In this document: piece by piece, positions 25,521 to 34,525 of the stretch
Position numbering within the stretch: position 1 is the stretch's first letter
Layout: each line of letters starts with the position of its first letter
DNA from: Deltaproteobacteria bacterium
GTDB lineage: Bacteria; Desulfobacterota; Syntrophia; Syntrophales; Smithellaceae
Direction of reading: 5' to 3'
Assembly: GCA_019136325.1 (NCBI GenBank)
Contig: JAGVUJ010000315.1
Coordinates: 1 to 43,596, forward strand
Length of the DNA stretch: 43,596 bases
Notes under the pieces: generated by a model
Database searches by the model: none
Told to the model about the DNA's origin: nothing
Seen by the model: the letters and a program-made list of their open reading frames with translations, nothing else
Translations under genes and position numbers: made by a program

Positions 25521-26054
25521 ATGAAGTCAGTATCCGTATACAAAGAGATTGTGCCCGGGAAAAAATGGTTTGCGACACTGGTTACGCGTATTTTTTTCTT
25601 CTTTATCGGAATGGGGATGCAAACCGCTTACAGGATAGATCCGGAAGTGAAGAAAGAAGTGGACAGCTGGCCGGAAACTTTTTCCTTTCGCATGGCCGTG
25701 GTCGGCGGCCCCAGCATGCTCATGCTGAAAAAGGAAGGATCTTTTCAATATCTGGGCGAAAAGGAAGCTTTCTACAGTGATGTTGAAATGTGGTTCAAAA
25801 ACATCAGCTTTGCTTACCTGATCATGACCGGCCGCATCAGCGTTCCCAATGCAATTTATCACAATCGCCAGTTTGTTAAAGGTAATCTTGCTTATGGAAT
25901 GTCGGTGATAAGGGTTTTGAATGTTGTGCAGACCTTATTGCTGCCTAATGTCATCGCCCGCTTCTACATCAAAGAAGTGCCGAAACTGACGTTTCAAAAA
26001 ATGATTAATCGTGTCATCACCTATGTCAACATCGGTTATGGCGCAATAAAATAA
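25521..26054 (+). CDS. SCP2-like small protein, cassette 1
   Basis: A 177-residue protein, paralogous to the one at 29575-30096. Both have a hydrophobic N-terminal helix, then DPEVKKEVDSWPETFSF. The middle section (PSMLMLKKEG, then a GEKEAFYSDVEMWFKN segment) looks like a sterol-carrier-protein-2 fold, and the highly conserved SVIRVLNVVQTLLLPNVIA follows. SCP2 domains bind lipids or acyl chains in a hydrophobic tunnel; that role here is inference. ATG 25521 follows a G8 tract acting as ribosome-binding site, and the dehydrogenase gene begins 29 bases after its stop. The pairing of this family with an iron-type dehydrogenase and an AOR occurs twice in the window. Confidence 0.75.
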   Translation: MKSVSVYKEIVPGKKWFATLVTRIFFFFIGMGMQTAYRIDPEVKKEVDSWPETFSFRMAVVGGPSMLMLKKEGSFQYLGEKEAFYSDVEMWFKNISFAYLIMTGRISVPNAIYHNRQFVKGNLAYGMSVIRVLNVVQTLLLPNVIARFYIKEVPKLTFQKMINRVITYVNIGYGAIK

Positions 26055-26083
26055 GATCGGAATCAACAGGAGGGGGGACTGTT

Positions 26084-27295
26084 ATGCTGTTTAAAAAAAA
26101 TGTTGTGATACCTGAATACTATGAGTTTTTTAATTCCGTTAAAGTGATTTCCGGATACAAGGCGCTGGAGACAATACCTTTTGAACTCGGCCGTCTGGGA
26201 GCTAAAAGACCGATCATTATTACTGATAAAGGCGTCTCGCAGGCCGGTCTGATCAAACACGTTGTCGACAGCTTTGCGGGAACGGACACCGTTATCGGAG
26301 CCATTTTTGACGAAACGCCTCAGGATTCTTCCAACGTTGTCGTCAATCAGATTGCCGCAATCTATAGAGCTCAAAACTGCGACTCTATCATTGCTGTCGG
26401 TGGAGGCTCGGCCATCGATACGGCCAAGGGAGTCAATATCGTCATTACCGAAAACACAGATGACCTGTTAAAATTCATGGGCAATTATCGTCTGAATAAG
26501 CCCATGAAACCGTTTGTGGTTATACCCACTACCGCCGGTACCGGCTCGGAGGTCACCATGGTGGCGGTTATTGCCAATCCGGAAAAAAATGTCAAAATGG
26601 CATTTACATCGGATTTGCTTCTGCCTAAATTTACGGTTCTGGATCCCCGCATGACCGCGAGCATGCCGCCTAAAATTACCGCGGCGACGGGAATGGATGC
26701 CCTCACCCACGCTGTCGAGGCTTATATCGGACCGCAGAAAAATCCGATCAGTGACGCTTTTGCAGCGGCTGCCATGGAATTGATACGCAATAATATAGCG
26801 GCGGCTGTGAAGGATGGAGCCAACAAAGATGTTCGCCTGGCCATGGCCAATGCGGCTTTGCTGGCCGGTTTGGCATTTTCCAATTCCATGGTGGGCATTG
26901 TCCATGCTACGGCTCATGCGACAGGCGGTGTTTGTCACGTGCCGCATGGAATAGCAAATTCAATTTTACTGCCTTATGGCCTGGAGTTTTATGTGGGCAA
27001 ATCGCCGAAGGTTAAAGAATATATAGAAAGTCTCCTGCTGCATCTGGCCGGTCCGGAGGTTTATGTGCAGACTCCGCCTGCGGAAAGGGCGGCAAAGACC
27101 ATTGCTACCATAAGAAGTATGACCGCTGAACTCAAAAAACTGAGCGGGTTGCCTGTTCGTCTTTCTGAAGCGGGTGTTCCGGAAGATAAGCTGGAAAGAA
27201 TTGCTCAGACAGCTCTTAATGACGGCGCCGTCGCGTTTAGTCCGGTGGAAGTAAGTTTAACGGAAGCATTGGGTGTTTTAAAAGCAGCTTATTAA
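26084..27295 (+). CDS. iron-containing (group III) alcohol dehydrogenase, cassette 1
   Basis: A 403-residue dehydrogenase that interconverts an alcohol and an aldehyde with NAD(P)H. The nucleotide-binding motif AVGGGSAIDTAKG is at 104-116 and PTTAGTGSEVT at 148-158. All four metal ligands of the family are in place: D205 and H209 in TGMDALTHAVEAY, H274 in GIVHATAH and H288 in VPHG. The second conserved His is H278. An AGGAGGGG ribosome-binding site precedes ATG 26084. It starts 29 bases after the SCP2-like gene, and its stop overlaps the region leading into the AOR gene. It probably handles the same aldehyde as the AOR. Confidence 0.93.
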   Translation: MLFKKNVVIPEYYEFFNSVKVISGYKALETIPFELGRLGAKRPIIITDKGVSQAGLIKHVVDSFAGTDTVIGAIFDETPQDSSNVVVNQIAAIYRAQNCDSIIAVGGGSAIDTAKGVNIVITENTDDLLKFMGNYRLNKPMKPFVVIPTTAGTGSEVTMVAVIANPEKNVKMAFTSDLLLPKFTVLDPRMTASMPPKITAATGMDALTHAVEAYIGPQKNPISDAFAAAAMELIRNNIAAAVKDGANKDVRLAMANAALLAGLAFSNSMVGIVHATAHATGGVCHVPHGIANSILLPYGLEFYVGKSPKVKEYIESLLLHLAGPEVYVQTPPAERAAKTIATIRSMTAELKKLSGLPVRLSEAGVPEDKLERIAQTALNDGAVAFSPVEVSLTEALGVLKAAY

Positions 27296-27321
27296 TGATT
27301 TTAATCATAAGGGGTCATAAT

Positions 27322-29235
27322 ATGGGCGAAACCAGAGAAAAAGATGCCGTGAATGTAAAAGAAAAAAATCTGCCGGAAATGTCAGGTCCCAGCAATAAAG
27401 TTCTGGAAGTGGATCTGACGGGCAAAAAATATACTGTTTATCAGGTTACGGATGAAGAAAGAAAGCTGTATTTGGGCGGTAAAGGTCTGGGTCTGAAACT
27501 GATCTATGATCGCATGCCCGCCAAAGTGGATCCGCTGGGAGAAGAGAATATCATAGCTTTTACACCGGGGGTATTAATGGGCACCGGAGCTCCCTGTTCC
27601 GGTAGATTTTCAGCCGTTACCAAATCTCCGCTGACCGGCATTATGGATCACGCCTCCTGCGGCGGCCCGTTCGGCATGAGTCTGAAAACCGCCGGGTGGG
27701 ACGGATTGCTGATCAAAGGAAAATCTGAAACCCCGGTTTATCTTATTGTGACTTCATCGGGCGTGGAATTCAAGGACGCATCTGCCTTGTGGGGCAAAGA
27801 TGCTTATGAAACACAGGATCTGCTCGGGAAAGACAAAAATGCCGGTGCGGTTGTCATCGGTCCCGCCGGCGAGAATAAAGTTCTTTTTGCCAATATTGTT
27901 TCGGGGAAACGTTTTCTGGGACGAGGCGGTATGGGCGCGGTAATGGGTTCCAAGAATCTCAAAGCCATTTACGCTATCGGCGGGGCCTACAAAATTGCAG
28001 CCAAAGACAAGGAAAAATTTGAGAAGATCAAAAAATTAGCAACCAAACGCATTAATGCAAACGCCGTGACGTCCAATGCTTTAAGGCGATTCGGCACCAA
28101 CAATCTCGTCAATTATACGAACCTGGCCGGTATCATGCCGGTGCGCAATTTTACGGAAGGTTCTTCCGATAATGCCTATAAACTGACGGGCGAGTATTAT
28201 AGCGAGAATTTTAATACCAGGCATCATACCTGCAAGCCGTGCACCATTCTATGCGGTAAACAGGGCACCTTTAACGGGAAGCAGTTATCCGTTCCCGAGT
28301 ATGAAACCGTTGGGGTCATGGGTTCGAATCTGGAAATATTTGATCCGGTAAAAATTGCCGAATGGAATGACTTATGCGGCAGGTACGGCATGGATACGAT
28401 CAGTATGGGCGGCACCTTGGCGTGGGTCATGGAAGCCGGTGAGAAGGAGATGATTAAAACGGACTTGAAATTCGGATCACCGGAAGGCGTGGCGCAAGCC
28501 ATCGAAGATACCGCGTACGGGAAAGGATTTGGTCAGGAGATGGGGCAGGGGTCCCGCGCCTTGTCCAAAAAATACGGCGGCGAGGATTTTGCCATTCACG
28601 TCAAGGGCATGGAAATGGCTGCTTATGATCCGCGGGGATCCTATGGTCTCGGGCTCAATTATGCGGTTGCCAACAGAGGCGCCTGCCATCTTTCCTCAAC
28701 GGTTATGGCGCAGGAAAACTTTGTTCACGTCCTTGATCCCTATACAACCACCGGCAAGCATGTGTGGGTGAAATTCTTTGAAGATTTCTATTGTGCGATG
28801 AATTCTCTGCATACCTGCACATTCACATCATTTGCTTATATTTTGGAAAATCCTTTGACCAAATACAACGGTCTTTTTTATCTGAAGATGGTCATGGGGT
28901 ATCTCTATCCCGTGGCGACTAAAATTGCCGATATCAGTATTTATCATAAATTCTGGTCCGCGATCACCGGGCAGAAAATGTCCCGTTCTGAATTTTTAAA
29001 GGCGGGAGAACGCATTCATATTCTGGAGCGATACATGAATACGCGCGAAGGCATTACGATAAAAGATGATACGCTGCCCCGCCGATTTCTTAAAGAAGGC
29101 CGTAAAAACGACCCCAAGGGCAGGGTTGTGCCCCTGGAAGAAATGCGGAAGAAATATTACCATATCCGTTCCTATGATGATAACGGGAAACCGACTGCAA
29201 GGATCATGAAAAAACTGGCCATTCAGATTCATTGA
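27322..29235 (+). CDS. tungsten-type aldehyde:ferredoxin oxidoreductase, cassette 1
   Basis: A 637-residue AOR-family enzyme, expected to oxidise an aldehyde to an acid or to reduce the acid, using ferredoxin and a bis-pyranopterin tungsten cofactor. The N-terminal pterin-binding domain shows LYLGGKGLGLKLIYD, GVLMGTGAPCSGRFSAVTKS, an ASCGGPFG segment and RGGMGAVMGSKNLKAI. The 4Fe-4S ligands are C304, C307 and C311 (CKPCTILC) plus a distal Cys at 499 (HTCTF). This spacing matches Pyrococcus AOR (288/291/295/494). I prefer ATG 27322 with AAGGGG upstream; ATG 27295 is also in frame. A strong hairpin follows the stop. Confidence 0.92.
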   Translation: MGETREKDAVNVKEKNLPEMSGPSNKVLEVDLTGKKYTVYQVTDEERKLYLGGKGLGLKLIYDRMPAKVDPLGEENIIAFTPGVLMGTGAPCSGRFSAVTKSPLTGIMDHASCGGPFGMSLKTAGWDGLLIKGKSETPVYLIVTSSGVEFKDASALWGKDAYETQDLLGKDKNAGAVVIGPAGENKVLFANIVSGKRFLGRGGMGAVMGSKNLKAIYAIGGAYKIAAKDKEKFEKIKKLATKRINANAVTSNALRRFGTNNLVNYTNLAGIMPVRNFTEGSSDNAYKLTGEYYSENFNTRHHTCKPCTILCGKQGTFNGKQLSVPEYETVGVMGSNLEIFDPVKIAEWNDLCGRYGMDTISMGGTLAWVMEAGEKEMIKTDLKFGSPEGVAQAIEDTAYGKGFGQEMGQGSRALSKKYGGEDFAIHVKGMEMAAYDPRGSYGLGLNYAVANRGACHLSSTVMAQENFVHVLDPYTTTGKHVWVKFFEDFYCAMNSLHTCTFTSFAYILENPLTKYNGLFYLKMVMGYLYPVATKIADISIYHKFWSAITGQKMSRSEFLKAGERIHILERYMNTREGITIKDDTLPRRFLKEGRKNDPKGRVVPLEEMRKKYYHIRSYDDNGKPTARIMKKLAIQIH

Positions 29236-29257
29236 AAAACGGTTTGAAGGCAATGAA

Positions 29258-29299
29258 CCGTAAAACATCCGGCGATGAAAAACGCCGGATGTTTTACGG
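29258..29299 (+). terminator. 17-bp perfect hairpin after the first AOR gene
   Basis: CCGTAAAACATCCGGCG (29258-29274) pairs perfectly with 29283-29299 around an 8-base ATGAAAAA loop. It begins 22 bases after the stop codon. No T run follows, so it may terminate with help or protect the 3' end of the transcript. Confidence 0.65.
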
Positions 29300-29442
29300 T
29301 CGAAGATCATGACCTGAGTCGTTCCTGCAATGTTCCGTCATGACTTGTGTTTTCCATGCTTGCCGACTTCTTTCAATTCCAGAGGTGTTTTGCATTTGAA
29401 TAATCTTTCAAGAATTATAATAAAAAATAATTATAAAAGTCA

Positions 29443-29471
29443 TTTGACATCAAAACACATATCATTTATAT
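29443..29471 (+). promoter_or_regulatory. near-consensus sigma70 promoter of redox cassette 2
   Basis: TTGACA (29443-29448, perfect), a 17-base spacer and TATATT (29466-29471, 5 of 6). Start of transcription near 29478, leader about 97 bases. Confidence 0.75.
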
Positions 29472-29574
29472 TCACTCATCAAAACGCAGATAATCGGTAA
29501 TCCATAATGATGTTCCTGATAGACATATCTATTGTGGGGTTTTAAAAGAAAAATTAACAGGAGGTCTTGTCATC

Positions 29575-30096
29575 ATGAAAGAAGTTCATGCCGGAGGGAA
29601 GCTTCTGAAAAAGGCCTATGTGGCTATATTCCTGTGGTTTACGGGCAGGGCCATACAGGCGGCGGCAAAGGTCGATAAAGAAGTTAAAAAGGAATTCGAC
29701 GCGCTTCCCGATGACTTTACGTTTGCGCTGGGTTGCCTTCCCAACGGTCCGTGGATGGTTGTCGGTAAGGAAAAGGGCAAAGTAAAATATTTCGGCAGTG
29801 ATCTGAACCGCCGGAAAATTCACCTTCGTCTTATTATTAAAAGCATAGATGCCGCATTTTTAATCTTGTCTTTTCAGGAAAGCACGGCTTTGGCAACAAC
29901 CCGCAACCGGCTGATGACGGATGGCGAAGTTCCTTATGCTTTGTCGGTCATCCGGATTCTCGATATCGTTGAAGTTTATCTTCTTCCTAAAATCATCGCC
30001 TCTCTGGCTGTGAAACGTTATCCCTCATGGTGGTCGTTCGGCCGTAAGCTCGCGGGACGAATCGGCGTCTACACACGCACCCTGTTAGGTTTTTAA
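29575..30096 (+). CDS. SCP2-like small protein, cassette 2
   Basis: A 173-residue paralogue of the protein at 25521. Shared landmarks are the hydrophobic N-terminal segment (AYVAIFLWFTGRAIQAAAK), DKEVKKEFDALPDDFTFAL, an NGPWMVVGKEKGKVKYFG strand pair and ALSVIRILDIVEVYLLPKIIA. ATG 29575 follows an AGGAGGT ribosome-binding site. The next gene begins 15 bases after its stop. The fold assignment (SCP2-type lipid carrier) is tentative; the paralogy is clear. Confidence 0.75.
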   Translation: MKEVHAGGKLLKKAYVAIFLWFTGRAIQAAAKVDKEVKKEFDALPDDFTFALGCLPNGPWMVVGKEKGKVKYFGSDLNRRKIHLRLIIKSIDAAFLILSFQESTALATTRNRLMTDGEVPYALSVIRILDIVEVYLLPKIIASLAVKRYPSWWSFGRKLAGRIGVYTRTLLGF

Positions 30097-30111
30097 TGAA
30101 AGGAATATAAA

Positions 30112-31272
30112 ATGGATCTTACAAACGGTTTTGCATTTACCTGTCCGTTCAAGACGAATTCAGGAAACAAGGCTCTGGAACATCTTCCCGTCGAACTGGC
30201 CGCCCTGAATGCCTTTAAACCCCTGATTATCACCAGCCGCAATTTGACGGGTCCGAGAGCGATGCGTATCTTAACGGGTGCTTTCGGCGATTCAGGCATG
30301 ACGATGGGATTTTTTGACGATGTAACCGATACGGCGGATCTGAACATTGTTGAAAAAATCAGAGAAATATTCGTCAAGGGGCAATACGATTCCATCATCG
30401 CTCTGGGCGGCGGTGTGGTTGTTGATGTGGCGAAAATAGTGAATCTTGCGGTTTCGCAAAAAATCGCCGATGCGCGTCAACTTTCCCCGGCAACGGCAAT
30501 TCGCGATCCCCTGGGGCCTTTTGTCGTGATTCCAACGGCCGCTGTAACGGGAATGGAAACGTCAAAATACGCTTTTCTCAACGGGAAATCGTTTGACTCT
30601 GTTCATTTGATGCCAGACCTTGTCGTTCTTGATCCGCGGCTTACTTGGACAAAAGACGGAAAAACAATCGCCGAAGCGGGGCTTGCGGCCTTCGGCCGCA
30701 CACTGGAGGCTTACATTGCTCCGGACAAAAATCCTTTCATGAATGCCTACGCTGTCACTGCACTGCGTTTTATCCGGGAGAATCTCACCGACGCCGTCAA
30801 TAAACGCTGTAATAAAAAAGTGTCTCTGGCCATTGCCAATGCCGCGGCCATGTCGGGATGTGTTATTTCCAATACGGATCAAAACGTTCTGAACAGATTG
30901 GGACAGGTATTTCAGAATATCGTCCATGTTCATCCGGGCGTAATCATCGGAATGTGCCTCCATCCTTTTCTGGACGATTGCATGAAGAAAGACAGCTCTC
31001 GGATATCCAGCCTTCTCCTTCCCCTGGGTGGAGACGACAAATATGCCGCCATGCCGGAGGCCGGAAGGGCGGGAGAGGCTCTAAGGGACATATACGAATT
31101 TTCATATGAGATTTACCGCGCGCTGAAAGGGAAAATACCGCGAACCATTACGGAAGCGGGCATTCCGCAATACCTGATGGACGATATATTTGACGTAATG
31201 AATCACGAACCAGACGGAGCTTATCTGCGCTCGATCATCGATCGTGTCAGCGGCGGCTCAATCAAGGCCTGA
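30112..31272 (+). CDS. iron-type alcohol dehydrogenase homologue lacking all metal ligands (pseudoenzyme candidate)
   Basis: A 386-residue protein with the dehydrogenase fold and a recognisable dinucleotide site (LGGGVVVDVAK near 98-108), aligning with the cassette 1 enzyme without gaps through the active-site region (offset 13). The metal ligands are gone: Asp205 is Ala192, His209 is Arg196, His274 is Asn261 and His288 is Pro275. The additional conserved His278 is Gln265. The PTTAGTGSE loop is altered to PTAAVTGME. The frame is intact over its full length and starts with an AAAGGA box, so this is a maintained gene, not debris. A structural or regulatory partner of the active dehydrogenase downstream, or an enzyme with a different chemistry, is likely. 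Confidence 0.85.
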   Translation: MDLTNGFAFTCPFKTNSGNKALEHLPVELAALNAFKPLIITSRNLTGPRAMRILTGAFGDSGMTMGFFDDVTDTADLNIVEKIREIFVKGQYDSIIALGGGVVVDVAKIVNLAVSQKIADARQLSPATAIRDPLGPFVVIPTAAVTGMETSKYAFLNGKSFDSVHLMPDLVVLDPRLTWTKDGKTIAEAGLAAFGRTLEAYIAPDKNPFMNAYAVTALRFIRENLTDAVNKRCNKKVSLAIANAAAMSGCVISNTDQNVLNRLGQVFQNIVHVHPGVIIGMCLHPFLDDCMKKDSSRISSLLLPLGGDDKYAAMPEAGRAGEALRDIYEFSYEIYRALKGKIPRTITEAGIPQYLMDDIFDVMNHEPDGAYLRSIIDRVSGGSIKA

Positions 31273-31290
31273 ACGGAAAGGATGCAACCC

Positions 31291-32538
31291 ATGATACTAC
31301 CGGATTATTATGAATTTTGCTGTCGCGTAAAGATTGTTGCGGGACACGACGCGCTGGAAAAGATACCGGCGCTGCTTGCCGAAATGGGATCAAAAAAACC
31401 GCTGATTATTACGGATAAAGGCGTTGCCGCAGCCGGTCTCGTGGATATTGTTGTCAACGCTCTTAAAGATGGCGTTACCATCGGAGGCATTGCCGATAAT
31501 GTTCCTCCCGACTCCGATTTGAGGGTGGTCAATCAGCTCGCCGGCCTCTACCGGGATAATGCCTGTGACGCCATCATCGCCGTCGGCGGCGGGTCTGTCA
31601 TGGACACGGCCAAAGGGGTCAACATCGTCGTTTCCGAAAATGCCACCGACCTGATGGCCTTTAGCGGCGCCGGAGCTCTAAAGCGGCGTTTGAAACCGCT
31701 GGTCGCCGTACCGACCACGGCCGGCACGGGTTCGGAAGTGACGCTGGTCGCTGTTATCAAAGATCATGAAAAGCATTTGAAAATGCTCTTTACCAGTTAT
31801 TTTTTGCTGCCCAGTGTATCCATTCTCGATTCCCGCATGACCATGACCATGCCGCCTTTTATTACCGCCATGACGGGTATGGACGCTTTGAGCCATGCCG
31901 TCGAAGGATATTACTGTCTCCAGAAAAATCCATTAAGCGACGCTCACTCTCTGGAGGCCGTCAATATGATTCACAAGCATCTGACGACGGTAACGAAAAA
32001 TCCTGCGGATAAAGATGGTCGTCTGGCCATGGCTGTCGGCGCCTGTCTTGCCGGCATTTCCTTCTCTAACTCCATGGTTGGAATCGTTCACAACCTCGGT
32101 CATGCCACCGGCGCGGTCTGCGGCGTTCCCCACGGAATCTGCATGGCCATTTTATTGCCCTACGGTCTCGAATACAATATGCACAAGTGCGGGGACACGA
32201 TAGCGGAACTGCTTCTGCCCATAGCGGGTGAGGATGTGTATCTCAAAACCTCAAAGGCGGAACGGGCGGAAAAGGTTGTTTCCATGATTCGGGGAATGAA
32301 TCAGGAACTCAATTCTATCACGAATGGCCGGCATCCCCGGTGCTTACAGGAAGTAAAAGACCGTGATGGTAGGCCGGTGGTTCCCCGTGAAATTCTACCG
32401 GAGATTGCCCGGGCCGCTCTGCTCGACGGGGCAACCATCTACAATCCGGAAGATCAGGACTATGATGATAATTTACTGGTTCTGGAAGCGGCGTGGGAAG
32501 GCAGGCCTCTGGACCGGAGCAAAATAAAAAAAGGATAA
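31291..32538 (+). CDS. iron-containing alcohol dehydrogenase, cassette 2
   Basis: About 415 residues, closely similar to the cassette 1 enzyme (ILPDYYEFCCRVKIVAGHDALEKI at its start matches IPEYYEFFNSVKVISGYKALETI). Dinucleotide motif AVGGGSVMDTAKG and loop PTTAGTGSEVT are intact. So are the four metal ligands: D198 and H202 in TGMDALSHAVEGY, H267 in GIVHNLGH and H281 in VPHG. A short insertion near the C-terminus (NGRHPRCLQEVKDRDGRPVV) is not in the paralogue. ATG 31291 has better spacing from the GGAAAGG box than ATG 31282, which almost touches it. It would pass an aldehyde to or from the AOR that follows. Confidence 0.92.
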   Translation: MILPDYYEFCCRVKIVAGHDALEKIPALLAEMGSKKPLIITDKGVAAAGLVDIVVNALKDGVTIGGIADNVPPDSDLRVVNQLAGLYRDNACDAIIAVGGGSVMDTAKGVNIVVSENATDLMAFSGAGALKRRLKPLVAVPTTAGTGSEVTLVAVIKDHEKHLKMLFTSYFLLPSVSILDSRMTMTMPPFITAMTGMDALSHAVEGYYCLQKNPLSDAHSLEAVNMIHKHLTTVTKNPADKDGRLAMAVGACLAGISFSNSMVGIVHNLGHATGAVCGVPHGICMAILLPYGLEYNMHKCGDTIAELLLPIAGEDVYLKTSKAERAEKVVSMIRGMNQELNSITNGRHPRCLQEVKDRDGRPVVPREILPEIARAALLDGATIYNPEDQDYDDNLLVLEAAWEGRPLDRSKIKKG

Positions 32539-32560
32539 ATACTTAAAGAGAGAGTTGTTT

Positions 32561-34516
32561 ATGAGCAAAGCTTATATGGGAAAAGTCCTCATGGTGGATC
32601 TGTCCAGTGGAACCATGACGGAAGAGTCAATACCGGATGATGTGTACCGGCAGTATCTGTCCGGAATGGGGCTGGGCGCGTACATCCTTTACAACCGCAT
32701 ACCGGCCGGCGCCGATCCGCTTGGGCCGGAAAACATCCTGGGCTTCTGTTCCGGTCTCCTGACCGGTACGGGCAGCTTATTCTCCGGACGATGGACACTC
32801 GTCGGCAAATCGCCTCTGACGGGAGGATGGGGCGACGCAAATTGCGGCGGCACTTTTTCGCCAGCCATTAAGCACTGCGGTTATGATGCAATTTTCTTCA
32901 AAGGTATCAGCTCCAAACCTGTTTATTTGTACGTAAAAAACGGTAAAGCCACCCTCAAAGATGCCGCGGATCTGTGGGGAAAGGATGCCGTCGAAACTGA
33001 AGAGAAACTCAAAAAACAGTACGGCGAAAAAGCGGGCGTGGCGGTCATCGGTCCTGCCGGGGAAAAGGTTTCTCTGATTTCCGGTGTTTGTACCGATAAA
33101 GGCAGAATCGCCGCCCGATCAGGTCTGGGCGCCGTGATGGGCGTGAAAAAACTCAAAGCGGTGGTTCTTGACGGTGTGCAACGCATCAATGTTCAGGACC
33201 CGGAAGCAATGAAACGTCTGAGCCTGAAATGTGTCAAATGGACCAATTTCCCCATGCCGCTCAACCTGCTTCCCGGGGTAGGCCTCGCTCTGATGGGGAC
33301 CTTCATGGGTGCGACTCCGGTCATGTTTGCCCAGGACGGCCTCTTGTACAAGACCATTTTGAGAACGTGGGGCACGGGCGGCATGAATCAGATGTCCGTT
33401 GAAATGGGCGATTCGCCCCTGAAAAACTGGGATGGTTCCAGTAAGGATTTTAATCTGGGTAAATCCAAAACCATCAATCCGGATATCATCAGAAAGGCGG
33501 AAATCGTAAAATATCACTGTTATTCGTGCCCGCTGGGATGCGGCGGCATATGCGCCACCAAGGGTAAGTATGCCCATACTCACAAACCCGAATATGAAAG
33601 CATCCTTGCGCTGGGTGGACTGTGCATGAATGAAGATCTGGACAGCCTCTTTTACTTAAACGAACTTCTTAACCGGGCGGGCATGGATACCATTTCCGCG
33701 GGCGCAACGGCGGCGTTTGCCATTGAATGCTACGAAAAAGGCATTCTCACGAAGGACGATACGGACGGTTTGGAATTGAAATGGGGCAATACAGAGGCGA
33801 TTGTCGCCCTCATCAGAAAAATGGTCAACCGGGAAGGCATAGGCGATATCCTGGCCGACGGGTCTAAAGTTGCTGCGGCAAAAATCGGCAGAGGAGCGGA
33901 AGGTTGCACCGTTCATGCGGGAGGGCAGGAACCGGCCATGCATGACGGTCGCGGCGATCCCGGCTTCAATGTTCACTACAGCGTGGAACCAACGCCGGGC
34001 CGGCATACGATCGGCGCTCATTTATATTACGAGATGTTCCAGCTTTGGAAACGCGTCAAGGGTTTGCCCAGGCCGAGCCTCCTTTTTATGAAGGGGAGCA
34101 AGTATAAAGTCAACAAGGAGAAAGCCCAGGCGTCTGCTGCGTGCAGTAAGTTCATGAGCATGGGCAATGGTGCGGGCATGTGCATGTTCGGTCTTTTTAT
34201 CGGAGCGAAAAGGATTCCTACGTTTGACTGGCTTAATGCCGCGACCGGCTGGAAATTTACGCCCGAAGAATACATGACGATCGGCGAGCGGATTCAGACC
34301 ATGAAACAGGATTTCAATGTGAAACACGGGATTGAACCCAAAAATAATTTTATCAGTCGAAGGGCGCAGGGCAATCCTCCTCTGAAAGAAGGACCCAATA
34401 AGGGACGGTCTGTCGATATTGAAAAGCTTGCCGCAGATTACTGGGAACAGTTCGGATGGGACAGAATCACGGGAAAGCCCAAGGAAGAAACGTTGAAAAG
34501 ACTGGGAATAAAGTAA
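32561..34516 (+). CDS. tungsten-type aldehyde:ferredoxin oxidoreductase, cassette 2
   Basis: A 651-residue AOR-family enzyme. N-terminal pterin domain: YLSGMGLGAYILYNRI, SGLLTGTGSLFSGRWTLVGK, ANCGGTFS and RSGLGAVMGVKKLKAV. Cluster ligands are C320, C323 and C327 (CYSCPLGC, followed by GGIC), with a distal Cys at 541 (GMCMF) or 528. It is only moderately similar to the AOR of cassette 1, so the two probably differ in substrate. ATG 32561 follows an AAAGAGAGAG box. The next gene is a polyferredoxin 9 bases downstream, a natural electron partner. Confidence 0.92.
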   Translation: MSKAYMGKVLMVDLSSGTMTEESIPDDVYRQYLSGMGLGAYILYNRIPAGADPLGPENILGFCSGLLTGTGSLFSGRWTLVGKSPLTGGWGDANCGGTFSPAIKHCGYDAIFFKGISSKPVYLYVKNGKATLKDAADLWGKDAVETEEKLKKQYGEKAGVAVIGPAGEKVSLISGVCTDKGRIAARSGLGAVMGVKKLKAVVLDGVQRINVQDPEAMKRLSLKCVKWTNFPMPLNLLPGVGLALMGTFMGATPVMFAQDGLLYKTILRTWGTGGMNQMSVEMGDSPLKNWDGSSKDFNLGKSKTINPDIIRKAEIVKYHCYSCPLGCGGICATKGKYAHTHKPEYESILALGGLCMNEDLDSLFYLNELLNRAGMDTISAGATAAFAIECYEKGILTKDDTDGLELKWGNTEAIVALIRKMVNREGIGDILADGSKVAAAKIGRGAEGCTVHAGGQEPAMHDGRGDPGFNVHYSVEPTPGRHTIGAHLYYEMFQLWKRVKGLPRPSLLFMKGSKYKVNKEKAQASAACSKFMSMGNGAGMCMFGLFIGAKRIPTFDWLNAATGWKFTPEEYMTIGERIQTMKQDFNVKHGIEPKNNFISRRAQGNPPLKEGPNKGRSVDIEKLAADYWEQFGWDRITGKPKEETLKRLGIK

Positions 34517-34525
34517 GGGGAAAAA

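Larger units (their letters stand above)
29236..29574. other. 339-bp intergenic region between the two redox cassettes
   Basis: This stretch holds the hairpin at 29258-29299, about 140 bases of AT-rich DNA without an evident gene, and a near-consensus promoter at 29443-29471 for cassette 2. No small ORF with a ribosome-binding site was recognised. Confidence 0.7.
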
